A stretch of DNA of 45,375 nt from Blattamonas nauphoetae (Eukaryota > Preaxostyla > Oxymonadida): the NCBI GenBank assembly GCA_033064195.1, contig JARBJD010000469.1, positions 1-45,375 on the forward strand. The letters run 5' to 3'. Positions 11,306 through 20,590 of this stretch are shown in pieces. Below the pieces are notes generated by a model, which was not told the DNA's origin, made no database searches, and saw only the letters and a program-made list of their open reading frames with translations. Within the stretch, counting starts at the first letter, position 1; each line of letters starts with the position of its first letter. Both the position numbers and the translations under genes were made by a program.

Positions 11306-12527
11306 GTTATCTCTGTGTTCTCGCCATCATCATAAGATCCTCCTCTGTATCTACACTTGGTTTTGCCGTTACCAACATCTCCCTCAGAAACAAACTCACC
11401 ACTGCCAAAAGATCTGATGATCTTTGATTTCACAACCCCCACCGGATCAGAAGCAAGGAAGGCGTGATGGCGTCAAGATGAAGATGAAAATGTCTAACTC
11501 GTCCAATAGCATGAAGAAGAGGAAGAGAAGTCCAACCACCACTCACAGGAAAAAGAATCGATTGGAGAGCACGATTGACAACTTGATCTACATGTAAATA
11601 TGGAGTCACCGCAACTCAATGTTCAAGGGAACCTGACTTGGACCAGCGACTTGGAGATCGAACGCACGGAAAGTCCACCAAGCATTCATGACCAGGGCAG
11701 CCATTGCTTTCTCTTGTCGAGCATATTCATCTTTACCAGAACTGTAGCCAATGCGGAAAGATGTACCAGATTAGACACTAACAGACAACGTAATTGTGAG
11801 CAACGATTCCAACCGCATTGATAGAAGACAGGATTTATCGTCCAACATTCAATCCCTTGTGGAAGACTCCTCAAAAAATGATTCCACGGCTTAGCTGGAA
11901 CAGATAGAGAGAGATGATTCGCTGGAGGTCGACACCGTTGATGGAAACAGGAGGATCCCTCACCAAATCCACACAGCGAATATCATGATGACAGCTGCGC
12001 TTCCGATGGAAAGGATGCAGCCCGTACTTATTATTGGTTTTTCCCTCTTTTTTCTCATTTTTTTCCTCTTTTTAGGGTACGCAGGATGGTAATTTCACCA
12101 TCTTCCACCGTCACATGGCTGGATCGTGAGGGGCGCTGCATTTTCGATGAAGAGGAAGTAGGATATGTTTGAAGTTTGGTTTTCTCACCTTTCTCTTATT
12201 TTCTCCTGATTTTAGAGTCCACATCGAGGTTCTTGTTCACTTTACGAAACTCGTGTGGCTGATTCGAGAGGGGCGCTGCCGCGCGCCGCCTTGGCCCTTT
12301 TCTTCCCAAATATTCCTCTTTCCAAGAGATTTGTGCACTCTAATCGCTATTTGACCCACTGGATATCGTTCTTTTCTCTCGACTTGGTCCGAGCCTTTTC
12401 TTCTCCCACTGACAATCTTTTTGTTTTCTGTGTCTCTTGTTGTTCAGCGCACACATATCAGTACATAACACGATTTGTTTCTAAAAAATCAATATTCTTC
12501 GGAGATTTTACTGTTCAAACGCAAAAA
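11306..12527. other. Decayed host-like coding sequence between two transposon ends (right arm)
   Basis: This is the mirror copy of 7,893-9,114. The tandem exon-like units read forward here at about 11,970-12,076, 12,077-12,214 and 12,215-12,340. The second and third share coding of the type TWLDREGRC and VWLIREGRC. Each unit boundary is a T-rich tract ending TTTTTAG or TTTTAG, like a 3' splice site. Function unknown. Confidence 0.4.
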
Positions 12528-12570
12528 TGTTGAGCTCCGGAGATCCCCAAAAACTTCGGCCTTTCCGACC
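12528..12570 (+). repeat. Transposon terminal repeat (TGTTGAGCTCCGG type) upstream of transposase
   Basis: It begins TGTTGAGCTCCGGAGATCCC and continues through AAAAACTTCGG to TTTCCGACC. It differs from the central-element ends at only a few positions. The transposase ATG is 112 bp downstream, so this is the natural 5' end of the element carrying it; the other end has been lost at the Polinton junction. Confidence 0.65.
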
Positions 12571-12681
12571 ATCTAATGCAGTGTGTTTCGCAGGTATGTA
12601 GTCTCCACGAAACACAAACCTTCGGCTTCCGTGTCGAAGAGGGAGGCTTCTATTACGCACACTCCCGCTTCGACACAATAA

Positions 12682-13534
12682 ATGGAAGACCCAGAGCTCC
12701 AACCCGCAAAAGACCAGCCTCGAAACAGGTTTGATTTTCCTTTTCTTTTCCATAATCACCAACAGAAAATTAACATAGAGGAAGATGAAGTCCTGATGAA
12801 AGCCATCATGGACAATACATCCCCAAGCTGTGAATCACAGTCGAAACTCAGTAAAAAAAGAAGAAAAACAGTTTGCCCTCTTAATTCTCATTGTTTCATA
12901 ATCTCTCAAACAGAACCTTCGGTCCTTGACTCGCTCGACAAAGACGACGAGGACTTCCTTCTGAATCATTCGAACTCGCAACACCAAACCATATCTCCAA
13001 ATACCTCAACAAATATCAAACCAAAACTAGAACCAAGGCTCCTCTCCTCAACAAAGAAGGACCTTCATCAGAAATTGGTTCAAGATGGCAAAACCAAAAT
13101 GTCCTATTCTTCATTTTGTAAAAAAACAAATTTTCTAAAAAAAGCAACAAAAAGAACAGACCTTTGCTCAATTTGTGAGCGAGGCAAACATCTACAAAAA
13201 AAACAAGAAACAAACAACAAATTAACAGAAAAAGAAAAAAAAGAATTAGAAACAATAAAAAAACACAAAGAAATAGCAGAAAAACAAAGAAATTATTACA
13301 ATTACTGCACTTCACACATCGACGATAACTCTTTAGTTATCGTGATGGATTTTAAAGAAAATTGGCGTTTGCCTCTTGCAAACGACCAAATCGGACACGA
13401 TTTTTATTCTCAGACACAAGTTTCTCATTTATGTATCACTTGTTTCACCTCACAGAATTCTGTTATCAACAAATCATATCACAACTTTATTTCCCCTGTT
13501 TTATCACACGACCACCGTTTTGTTCAAGAATGTC
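12682..13534 (+). pseudogene. DDE-like transposase, 3' part lost at the Polinton end
   Basis: The frame is open for about 284 codons from ATG 12,682. Residues 1-140 are polar and probably disordered. A Cys-x-x-Cys pair sits at about 162-165 (DLCSICERG), followed by a lysine-rich helix. At about 220-230 comes LVIVMDFKENWRLP, which resembles the first catalytic aspartate strand of DDE transposases; similar DFK(E/Q)N-LP motifs occur in large eukaryotic transposases. The superfamily is not certain. Coding stops because the Polinton begins at 13,535, so the remaining catalytic residues are missing. The TIR-like end at 12,528 lies upstream. A short inverted repeat (CGATAACT CTTT AGTTATCG) sits inside the coding region near 13,325. 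Confidence 0.55.
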
Positions 13535-13814
13535 AGTAGTGGTATAAGCGAAATGGGAACCAAACTGGCATAGGTGATACTCCTAGGAGAATTGGAACGA
13601 GAAATCATTTTGAATCTCAGAGCCAATTGATTTTTTTTAATATGACTCATTCTAATTTCCATCTCACTTACTACTGAAAATATTGACATTTCAGAGTAGT
13701 CAATATTTGGCCATAAATTCAAAAATAAAGGCGAAAAACGGACCTCTTGAAAAGTGTCTTTTTTGAAGCAAATTTTGAGTACTTTTAGAAAACAACGTCG
13801 ATTTCTTTTTTTAT

Positions 13815-13836
13815 TCAATTTTTTAATTTGTATAAA
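13815..13836 (+). promoter_or_regulatory. A/T-rich start motif of the TIR genes
   Basis: A T-rich run followed by TTTAATTTGTATAAA abuts the ATG at 13,837. The same arrangement precedes the other TIR-encoded frames at 19,519 (TTTAATTTGTATTAA), 41,155 and 44,305 (reverse strand), and the mirror copies at 4,289 and 6,583. It resembles the motif before the internal genes (see 22,738) but has AATTTGTAT in place of TATTTTTGTA. Confidence 0.55.
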
Positions 13837-14430
13837 ATGAGCAGCGTCTTGACACCAACACAACTACTGGAAATTTTGGACAAAGAAGATTTGAAAATGA
13901 AATCACCTCCAACTCTCAATCGACAAGGAACAACATATCTCACAGGAAGCACTTTCGAATACTATCTCGAAGAGAAACCAGATGAAACTTATCAAGTGTA
14001 CGTCAATAGTTTCGTCAAAGGATACAGACCACATCTGAATCGCCAGAAATATCTTCGACCAGCAAATCGTTGTACAAAAGAGAAGCTTATTGAATCAATG
14101 AAAAATGAGAATTGTGAACTCATTTCTGAATACACTCATTCAAGTACTCCAGTAACATATCGACACGAAGGAATTGAATGGATAGTGATCCCATCAAAAT
14201 GGATGAAAGGATTCAGAACTCATCAGAACAAACGAAAACGATACACACAATCGTTTGTTGAAAATGAATTGAAAAAAGAGAATTGTGAACTCATTGGAAC
14301 ATACACAAAGGTACTTGAGCCATTCAAATACCGTGATTTACGAACAAAGAATGAGTATTACGTTCGCTTGGACAATTGGTTGTATTTTGGAGACCGTCCT
14401 CACTTGAGAAAGTACCACGAAAGGTCATGA
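13837..14430 (+). CDS. TIR-encoded repeat-domain protein
   Basis: This is a 197-198 residue basic protein starting MSSVLTPTQLLEIL; an upstream in-frame TTG is not needed. It contains about three copies of a 50-60 residue unit, at residues 15-75, 85-140 and 140-195. Each has a helix (LIESMKNENCELISEY), beta strands around PVTYRHEGIEW, and an ending of W-x-x-G-x-RPHL type. The pattern resembles the repeats that flank phage and giant-virus homing endonucleases (GYELLSEY...F.C..GHEW), without their zinc cysteines. A DNA-binding role, perhaps at the TIR itself, is inference. Because it lies in the TIR it exists at both ends of the element. Confidence 0.7.
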   Translation: MSSVLTPTQLLEILDKEDLKMKSPPTLNRQGTTYLTGSTFEYYLEEKPDETYQVYVNSFVKGYRPHLNRQKYLRPANRCTKEKLIESMKNENCELISEYTHSSTPVTYRHEGIEWIVIPSKWMKGFRTHQNKRKRYTQSFVENELKKENCELIGTYTKVLEPFKYRDLRTKNEYYVRLDNWLYFGDRPHLRKYHERS

Positions 14431-15064
14431 AAATACTGAAAATCTATTTTTGACCACAAATCACTGAAATCCAACATGATAACCATTTCGAAAAATTCTG
14501 CAAAAAATTCTAAAATCTCGGGGACACTGTCGGTCCTCGATCAAGACAATCCTGATGAAAATCGGTTGAGAATTCGTCGAACTGTGTACCGAACTTAGGT
14601 CGAAAAAGTGACGAAAAAGTCGATGTTCGGATTTCGCCACTATGAACCGCTTTATGGCTCAAATTGTGTTCAAACACGTTTGATTGTGACGGAAATCATT
14701 TTGAAAGGTAGGATTTTCGATAAAAAGCACTTCTGAGATTTTTGGTTTGATCCGACCCATTGAGGTTTTTTCGCGTTTTTTGAGATTTTTTCAGAAAAGG
14801 TATGGACGTTCGGGACTATGTCCTTTTGATCACTTTTCGTCGTCTTACGGTGTTTTTGGGTGTGAAAACGCTAGTTGGCGTCTTTTTGTGTCATTCATCT
14901 CTGAAAACTTTTGACACCTCTACATTCGGACACTTTTTTATGAATTTTCACATTTCACTACTTTCACTTCATTTACTCCGTTATTGCATCATTTTAACGA
15001 ACATAAGTCGACGCGAGACGTATAGTGCATTTCCTTAGTTTCATTTTGTCGGTTCTTCGATCAC

Positions 15065-15073
15065 ACCTCTGAC
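15065..15073. repeat. Target-site duplication of the 3.37-kb insertion (left)
   Basis: ACCTCTGAC here is repeated at 18,445-18,453, and the empty site in the left arm (near 5,360) has it once. If the element is taken to start with GTTAAGT instead of GGTTAAGT, the duplication is 11 bp (CACCTCTGACG). Confidence 0.9.
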
Positions 15074-15173
15074 GGTTAAGTATAGGCGCAGATCCGATTT
15101 TCGCTACACGCAGATCTAAAAAAAAGGATACGCGCAGATCCAAATGGATACACGCAGATCCAAAAGGATCGTT

Positions 15174-15553
15174 CTGTCACTCCGACTTCCGGTTCTTGGG
15201 TCTTGTAACAAGGAATAAAGGGTTCGATCAGACAATACATTTATTTAACTCCATTTCAGTTTTTCTCCACTTCACAAAACTGCAGTTCAGAACTTCTCAA
15301 ATTGAATCAATGATTTAGTGATCGGTGTTCAGCTATAGTTGGTGAGAACTGTGGCTTGCGAACCCATAATTCACTCCGATCATCACCAAATTCAGACCTC
15401 ACAACAGCTTTCACTTCAAATACTGTCCCTTGTTTCTCCTATCTCATTTTCGTAACTTGTTTCCCTTCATCATTAACCTAAATTCGCAAAACACCGACGA
15501 TCTAACCTTACCTCAATTTGGCAAGACCCAAGAACCGGAAGCCGGAGTGACAG
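15174..15553. repeat. 380-bp segment bounded by a 31-bp inverted repeat
   Basis: CTGTCACTCCGACTTCCGGT continuing to GGGTCTTG (15,174-15,204) returns inverted at 15,522-15,553 with one mismatch. The interior has no gene. It is probably a small MITE nested in the 3.37-kb element. I could not fix a clear target duplication. Confidence 0.55.
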
Positions 15554-15654
15554 TTGATTGTTTTGTGCTTACCATCTCCTATTCATGTCATTTCACTCTG
15601 AATGCTCACAATTCATTTTTACTCTCACATACTTTTCATAAATCTACTTTTGTA

Positions 15655-16000
15655 ATGTCGTCATTCGAGAATGTTGATCTTACCATCACCCGTCTCTCCA
15701 TTGATGTTTCAACTCCAAATCAGAGTCCAATATTACTTAGCTTGGTATGTCATTTTCCCACACTGACCATATTTTTCCCTTTTCTTGCACATGGATCACG
15801 CTTTAGGCTGTTCTGTGTATCCATTTGATTGCCCACCTTTTCCTCTTCATTTTCTGCTCTTATTCTTAAAATATTCACGTAACTCAACTCTTTGCTCTTT
15901 CATTCCTCTGTTCTCGCAGGATCTGCATCTTTCTCTTCATCCTACTCCTCCTCTTCTCTCGAAACCATCTCGATCCTCATCAGGATCCTCCTCAACGTAA
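15655..16000 (+). CDS. Possible two-exon small host gene fragment
   Basis: An ATG at 15,655 opens a 30-codon exon (MSSFENVDLTITRLS...). It is followed by GTATGT at 15,745 and an acceptor ending TTCTCGCAG at 15,919. The second exon stays in phase and ends at TAA 15,998-16,000 with a serine/proline-rich tail. The 175-bp intron is supported only by its donor and acceptor consensus and by phase. It may be the start of a longer gene continuing into the coiled-coil region, or chance. No family recognised. Confidence 0.3.
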
Positions 16001-16207
16001 CTTGGGTGATATCTGTCTTGAATGATCAACAAGTGATCCAGATGATCAGCAACTTTATGTAAAATTGACAACTTTCCTGATCCATCGCGATCCTGCTTCT
16101 TCTGATGCCACTCGTCAAAATTTCGTTCTGATGTTGGCGTTTGGTGAGTCATTTCCGTGAAAATGAAATACCAGTACCGGAGACTGTTTGGATGAACGAT
16201 ATTTTCG

Positions 16208-16951
16208 CTTAATTATCTGCCTCCACAACAACAGGCTGTGAAACCGACAAAACCACCATATCGAGCCCATTCACCAGTTCCACGAGCATCCACTCCTCAA
16301 GCACAGAACAATGTTCAGTCAAAAGAGCGAATGGAGGCCGAACGCAGAGTGGAAGAAGCCAAAGCCAGACAAAGAGAGATCTTAACACAACAAGCACTCG
16401 AAAAGGAACGGCAGAGGGCGGAAGAGTTGGTAAAGAAGCAGCAAGCCGCGTATGCTGCCGCTGCAGAGGCTCAAGGACAGCGTATGGAGCAATTAAGAAG
16501 GCAAGAAGCGGCCAAGGAGGCCGAACGCAGGCGACAGGCGGCAGAGATGGAGCAAAGGCGAAGAGAAGCTGAATCTCGAGCTGCTGAAGCGAGAGAGCAA
16601 AAGATGAGGGAAATGAAAGCCAGAGAGGATCGAGAACGCATGATTCGTGAAGAAGCTCGTCTCAACTTTTTTAATCAACAGGAACAGGCCCGACGGAACA
16701 AAATGGCAATTGATGCCAAAATGGATGGAAGCAATGCTCCCCTTCGCTTCACCCGTCACAATATTCCCAGCCAGACTCTCGTTCATACGAACCCATCTCA
16801 GTCCAGAAGAAGAAGAGTCCATCGTCCTTCCCTCCCCTCGAAGACTATTTCATCAAACCAAAGCAAGCTGCTTCACTTGCAAAACCTAAAAGGCTATTGC
16901 AAAGGCAGTTCGAAAAAATCAGTCTCTCCACGCCCAACATCAGCTCCTTGA
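16208..16951 (+). pseudogene. Captured host coiled-coil protein fragment, first part
   Basis: The reading frame has no ATG of its own and is open from about 16,190. It is rich in E, R, K, Q and A: ERMEAERRVEEAKARQ opens an uninterrupted charged coiled coil of about 130 residues. This ends in EEARLNFFNQQEQARRNKM, then a serine/proline/basic tail. The architecture recalls the C-terminal regions of NEK-type kinases and other cytoskeletal coiled-coil proteins; no kinase domain is visible. The G/C content is higher than in the surrounding Polinton, which fits capture from a host gene. Confidence 0.45.
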
Positions 16952-17249
16952 CCAAGTTCAGCTGCTCCTGCACCCAAACAGGCTCCACCGAAGAGTGCAG
17001 AGAGAAGGTCACTCTCAGCCAGGCGTGTCACTCCCACAGTCGCCGATCGACCAAAAACCGGCTCACCTCTGTCCGATCGCCCCAAAAGCACCGACAAACA
17101 GAAAATGCAGAAAGTGATCTTCCAATTTGGGGAGCTGCAGGGAATGCTTCAACGAGCAGCCTCGCCAGCTCCGTCTCAGCCACGCTCAGCCCGACCGAGG
17201 ACACCGACCGACGTGTCATTACAACAGTCGAAAGAGACGAAACCAGCTG

Positions 17250-17831
17250 CACAACAAAAATAAAGTGGACGACAAGAAACAGCGGGAATACGAAGAGAAA
17301 CTGAAACAGCTCGAGTTGGAGAAGAAGGCACAGGCAGGCGACAAACCGTGGCTGACGAGAGGGAAGTCGAAAGAGGAGAAAGCGCTGGAGGAAGAGAAGC
17401 GGAGGATCGAGCAAGAGATGAAGGACGATGAGGAGGCCGAGCGGCGGAAGGTGGTGAAGGAGGCGCAGATGAGGGAGAGGGAGAAGCGAGAAGCGGAGAG
17501 GAAGGCGTTCCAAAAGCTGATTGCGAAGAAGAAGAAGAAGAAACAGAATCGGAGTCACTCGGTCGGCGACGAGGAAGATGTTGTGATTCTCGTCGCCCCA
17601 AATCGCCTCAACGCCCATCCTCAGCAAAGAAAGCACCAGCTCCTTCGTCTTCAGCCCGCTCAGGCTACTCCAAAGAAGGTCGCAGCTACTTCGAAGGAGG
17701 GCAGCCCACAAGCAACACACACGCCTCCGAAAATTGGGTCGTCGAAAGGGAAGGTCGAGCGGGAGAAAGAGAAGCGGAGCGAAGACGTGCAAAGGTCGTC
17801 GCCGTTCGCCAATGTGGAGCGAGGAGGGTGA
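17250..17831 (+). pseudogene. Captured host coiled-coil protein fragment, second part
   Basis: A further charged coiled coil begins near DDKKQREYEEKLKQLELE and runs through EEEKRRIEQEMKDDEEAE and a KKKKKK stretch. It ends with a Ser/Pro/Lys tail at a stop at 17,831. It lies downstream of the 16,208-16,951 fragment on the same strand but in another frame, so the two probably derive from one host gene with an intron or decay between them. Function cannot be read from a low-complexity coiled coil. Confidence 0.45.
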
Positions 17832-18351
17832 TAACTCATCCAACTGTAAACGACCAGATAATGACAATTTTGGTTCATCTATGTTCAATCAATCATGACA
17901 GGCGTCCTTTCGCTCTACGGATTCTTTCTCAAACAATGCAGCTACAACCACCACGTCGCTCAACCCCCTTTCTCCCATCCAAATTAACACAGCAACAATT
18001 CAATCCACTACTACATCCTTTTTGATCTTTTTAATACCATAGAAGCCGCTATGTTGTCAAATTGAACGCCTCCAATGCCGAAGGCCAACACACTCCATAA
18101 CCCTTGGTCTTTGTCACCGTAGTCGGGTATATTAGCATTATCATGGATCACAACCAGAATTTTCAAGATTTCATCCAGTGCAGTCTCTTTAAACAGCAAT
18201 TCACGACAGTCACTTTTTTGGAATCACCTTGCATAATGAATCAACTTTTTTCGATCGATTTGTTATTCTGAAAGATGTTTGAGAGTAAATCAGTCCATAT
18301 TGAAGTTTTCTGAGACAACAATCAGCCATAAATTCAAACAGAAACAACAAA
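17832..18351. other. Interior of the 3.37-kb element without a clear gene
   Basis: About 520 bp lie between the coiled-coil fragment and the right terminal repeat. A 62-codon reverse frame (18,011-18,199, with DEILKILVVIHDNANI) has a protein-like composition and may be another host fragment, but nothing supports a start or family. Confidence 0.35.
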
Positions 18352-18444
18352 AGTTTAGATCTGCGTGTATCCATTTGGATCTGCGCGTATCCAAAAAAAT
18401 GGATCTGCGCGTAGCGAAAATCGGATCTGCGCCTATACTTAACC

Positions 18445-18453
18445 ACCTCTGAC
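18445..18453. repeat. Target-site duplication of the 3.37-kb insertion (right)
   Basis: The second copy of ACCTCTGAC, matching 15,065-15,073. After it the Polinton TIR sequence resumes exactly as in the other arm. Confidence 0.9.
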
Positions 18454-19518
18454 GACACTCTTGCACCAACATTTTGACACTATGGATTTTTTGATCTGAA
18501 TTTCGTTACAAATCCTTCTTTCTCACGGTATGAGTAAGGTGTGCTCGAATTTTGAGGAGATTTTGTCGGATAGTTCTCTCATAAAGTCACTTTTTCATGT
18601 TTTCACTTCTCAACTTTTGACCGTTTTTGTCACTTCAAAACCGACTGTAGTCCCTTTCATTTCATCACTTTCTCTCCCCATTTCACATATGATCTGTTCA
18701 TCATTCCTCTCCATTTTTCTCAATTCACTTCCATTTTGTGGGCCGTTCTCACTTCACTAGCACATCATTTTAGTCAACTTTTCATCAACTTTTTCACAAA
18801 AACAGAGTAAATGAAAGCGAAACAAGCATGAATGAAACGGGCAAGTATGATACTGAGAGGGAAATTGACGATCGTGAAAACGGTGTGAAATGTGGCACCA
18901 ATAGTGAAAATGTCGCTTGTGTTTGGTCCTTTTTTGCTTAAAAACATCAAAAAGTGCTCAAAAAAGTATGTGAAATGATGAAGATTACGGAAAAATTCCG
19001 AGAACTGAAGTGAGCCGTTGAAAGTGAGATCTCTGCAAAAGTCCGGAAAACTCAGTAAACGAGAATTAGTGTGTTGAATTTGAAAACAATATTAAGAGAA
19101 AGAAACATGAATGAAGTGGTAAAAAAGAGGAAACAACGAGAAAACGAAGTCGGAAGTGAGGTCAAAAATGAAACAATAATGAGCAAAGATTAGGTGACAA
19201 TTCGATCAAAACTAGAGAAAACAAAGCTGAAAAAAAGAGAAACGAGAACGACATACTCGTTTTTACATAAAAGTGTAGAGATCCACGACCGATCCTGAAA
19301 CCATCAATAACTCTGCAAAAGTTCGGAAAAAGGAAAAAACGGAGCATACCACGATGATCCTGAGCACCAGAAGAATCCAAAACGCACAGAATCAGAACGA
19401 AACAAACACTCTTGAGAAATGAGTGATCGAACCCATTGATCCTCGATTCTGATGAAAAATCCAAAACTGAGAAAACAACGAATGAAAATGTATTTTTGTT
19501 TTTTTTAATTTGTATTAA

Positions 19519-19731
19519 ATGAATCCAACTGCGATGTACAACGAACGACGTCGAGTAAGTTCAGAACAAGCATTAATTGAATCAATGAGAGAAGAGAACT
19601 GTACGCTCGTCTCTGAGTATGTCAGAAATAATGTGCCGGTGACGTATGTTCATGAGGGAATGTCATTTTTTATTTTCAATGAAAGAGCAAACAAAAATGA
19701 ATCGACAAAAATACAATTCACAAATGATTGA
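19519..19731 (+). CDS. Start of inner TIR repeat protein, cut at the TIR boundary
   Basis: The ATG at 19,519 follows TTTAATTTGTATTAA directly. The first 47 or so residues match the 129-residue protein at 40,766-41,155 (MNPT-MYNERRRV, ALIESMREENC, VTYVHEG). From 19,659 the sequence is no longer TIR and the frame continues briefly through the fibre gene's leader. The fibre-gene ATG (19,679) lies inside it in another frame. This is probably a by-product of where the TIR ends and not a working gene. Confidence 0.6.
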   Translation: MNPTAMYNERRRVSSEQALIESMREENCTLVSEYVRNNVPVTYVHEGMSFFIFNERANKNESTKIQFTND

Positions 19732-20578
19732 GAAAATGATTGATCATAATCTCTCGACAACCAACGAGAATACAGCAGTGATTGACTCACTTCAGAAGAC
19801 AACAGAAGCACATAAGACAGCGATATCTTCAATCCAAAAAGTAGTGAGCACAAATGGATCGATCACGACACCAACAATTGGAGGATTGATCAATGTGAAT
19901 GGAGCGAAGTGGAATATCTCAGAAGGATCACTTCCGAAGTATCCTGGAACATATCCGGCATCAACATTTTCTTCTGGAATTTCAATCTCACAATCGATTG
20001 CAGAAACTTCAGGAATTCAGTTCAATGGTGATGGAATTATTATGTGGTCTCCCTGTGACAAACCAGCATTGTACTATTACGATGAGGACACGGGTTCAGG
20101 AGTGTTTTCAATATCCACAACAGGAAGTTTTTCTCAACTGTCAGACAGAAGAGTGAAAAGGAATATTGAGCCGTACCCAGATGTTCTTGAGCAACTGAAT
20201 AAAGTGGAAATTGTGCAGTATCAGTTCAACACATTCGACTCGAAGATAAACAAAGTGACGAAGCAAATTGAAAAGGAGACAGATGAAGAACACTTGAAGA
20301 ACTGCAAAGAGAAATGCGAATGCTTGAAGAAGGAGAGAGAGAAGAAACACATTGGTGTGATTGCTCAACAAATCCAAGAAATCTTTCCTGAAGTGGTGAA
20401 TGATTCCAATCCAGATTGTCTTCAAGTTGATTATGCAGAACTCTCTTGCTTTTGTGTGAAAGCCATTCAGGAACTGAGTACAATTGTCGGACATCAACAG
20501 ACACTCATAAATGAACTTTCACAAAAATATAATTCCCTGATCGAAACAATGACTAGTACCATGACTCCGTCATCATAG
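19679..20578 (+). CDS. Fibre-like virion protein with C-terminal S74 chaperone domain
   Basis: The protein has 299 residues from ATG 19,679, chosen because the element's A/T-rich motif (ATTTTTTATTTTC, 19,665-19,677) sits directly before it; an upstream in-frame ATG at 19,646 lies in the TIR. Residues 1-50 are a probable coiled coil. Residues 55-165 are glycine/serine-rich beta sequence. Residues 160-285 are a peptidase S74 / intramolecular chaperone domain: SDRRVKRNI (Ser-Lys pair), VQYQFN, HIGVIAQQIQEIFPEVV and VDYAELS. In phage tail spikes and fibres this domain drives trimer assembly and then cuts itself off. By analogy this is a trimeric receptor-binding fibre of the virion. It lies on the opposite strand to the capsid genes. 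Confidence 0.75.
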   Translation: MKEQTKMNRQKYNSQMIEKMIDHNLSTTNENTAVIDSLQKTTEAHKTAISSIQKVVSTNGSITTPTIGGLINVNGAKWNISEGSLPKYPGTYPASTFSSGISISQSIAETSGIQFNGDGIIMWSPCDKPALYYYDEDTGSGVFSISTTGSFSQLSDRRVKRNIEPYPDVLEQLNKVEIVQYQFNTFDSKINKVTKQIEKETDEEHLKNCKEKCECLKKEREKKHIGVIAQQIQEIFPEVVNDSNPDCLQVDYAELSCFCVKAIQELSTIVGHQQTLINELSQKYNSLIETMTSTMTPSS

Positions 20579-20590
20579 AAATGCGAAGCA

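Larger units (their letters stand above)
15074..18444. mobile_element. 3.37-kb TIR element (Mutator-like by its target duplication) carrying host-like sequence
   Basis: It begins GGTTAAGTATAGGCGCAGAT and ends with the reverse complement. The terminal repeats are about 95 bp (15,074-15,170 and 18,352-18,444) and are built of short GCGCAGATCC-type subrepeats. A 9-11 bp target duplication fits Mutator-like elements. No transposase was recognised, so it is non-autonomous. The interior carries an intron-bearing small gene candidate and a long coiled-coil coding region that look host-derived, as in Pack-MULEs. The left arm of the palindrome preserves the exact pre-insertion site. Confidence 0.85.
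13535..19659 (+). repeat. Left TIR of the Polinton, containing a 3.37-kb insertion
   Basis: It matches 41,015-44,601 in reverse complement, apart from the insertions in each. The outer 1.5 kb is very similar to the other end, while the inner 1.2 kb is clearly more diverged. The boundary is at about 19,659, within the VTYVHEG codons of the inner repeat protein. The stretches 13,535-13,836, 14,431-15,073 and 18,454-19,518 hold no convincing gene. Confidence 0.85.

Noticed and set aside
13319-13346. Perfect short hairpin CGATAACT-CTTT-AGTTATCG, terminator-like
   Set aside because: It lies inside an open transposase frame, directly before the conserved DFKEN motif; no reason to see it as a terminator.
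14802-15038. 78-codon frame in the outer TIR (95 codons in the right-end copy)
   Set aside because: Its sequence is conserved only because the whole outer TIR is nearly identical; composition is T-rich low complexity and it lacks the start motif of the real TIR genes.
18011-18199. 62-codon reverse frame inside the 3.37-kb element
   Set aside because: Protein-like composition but no start, splice or family evidence; mentioned only as a possible host fragment.
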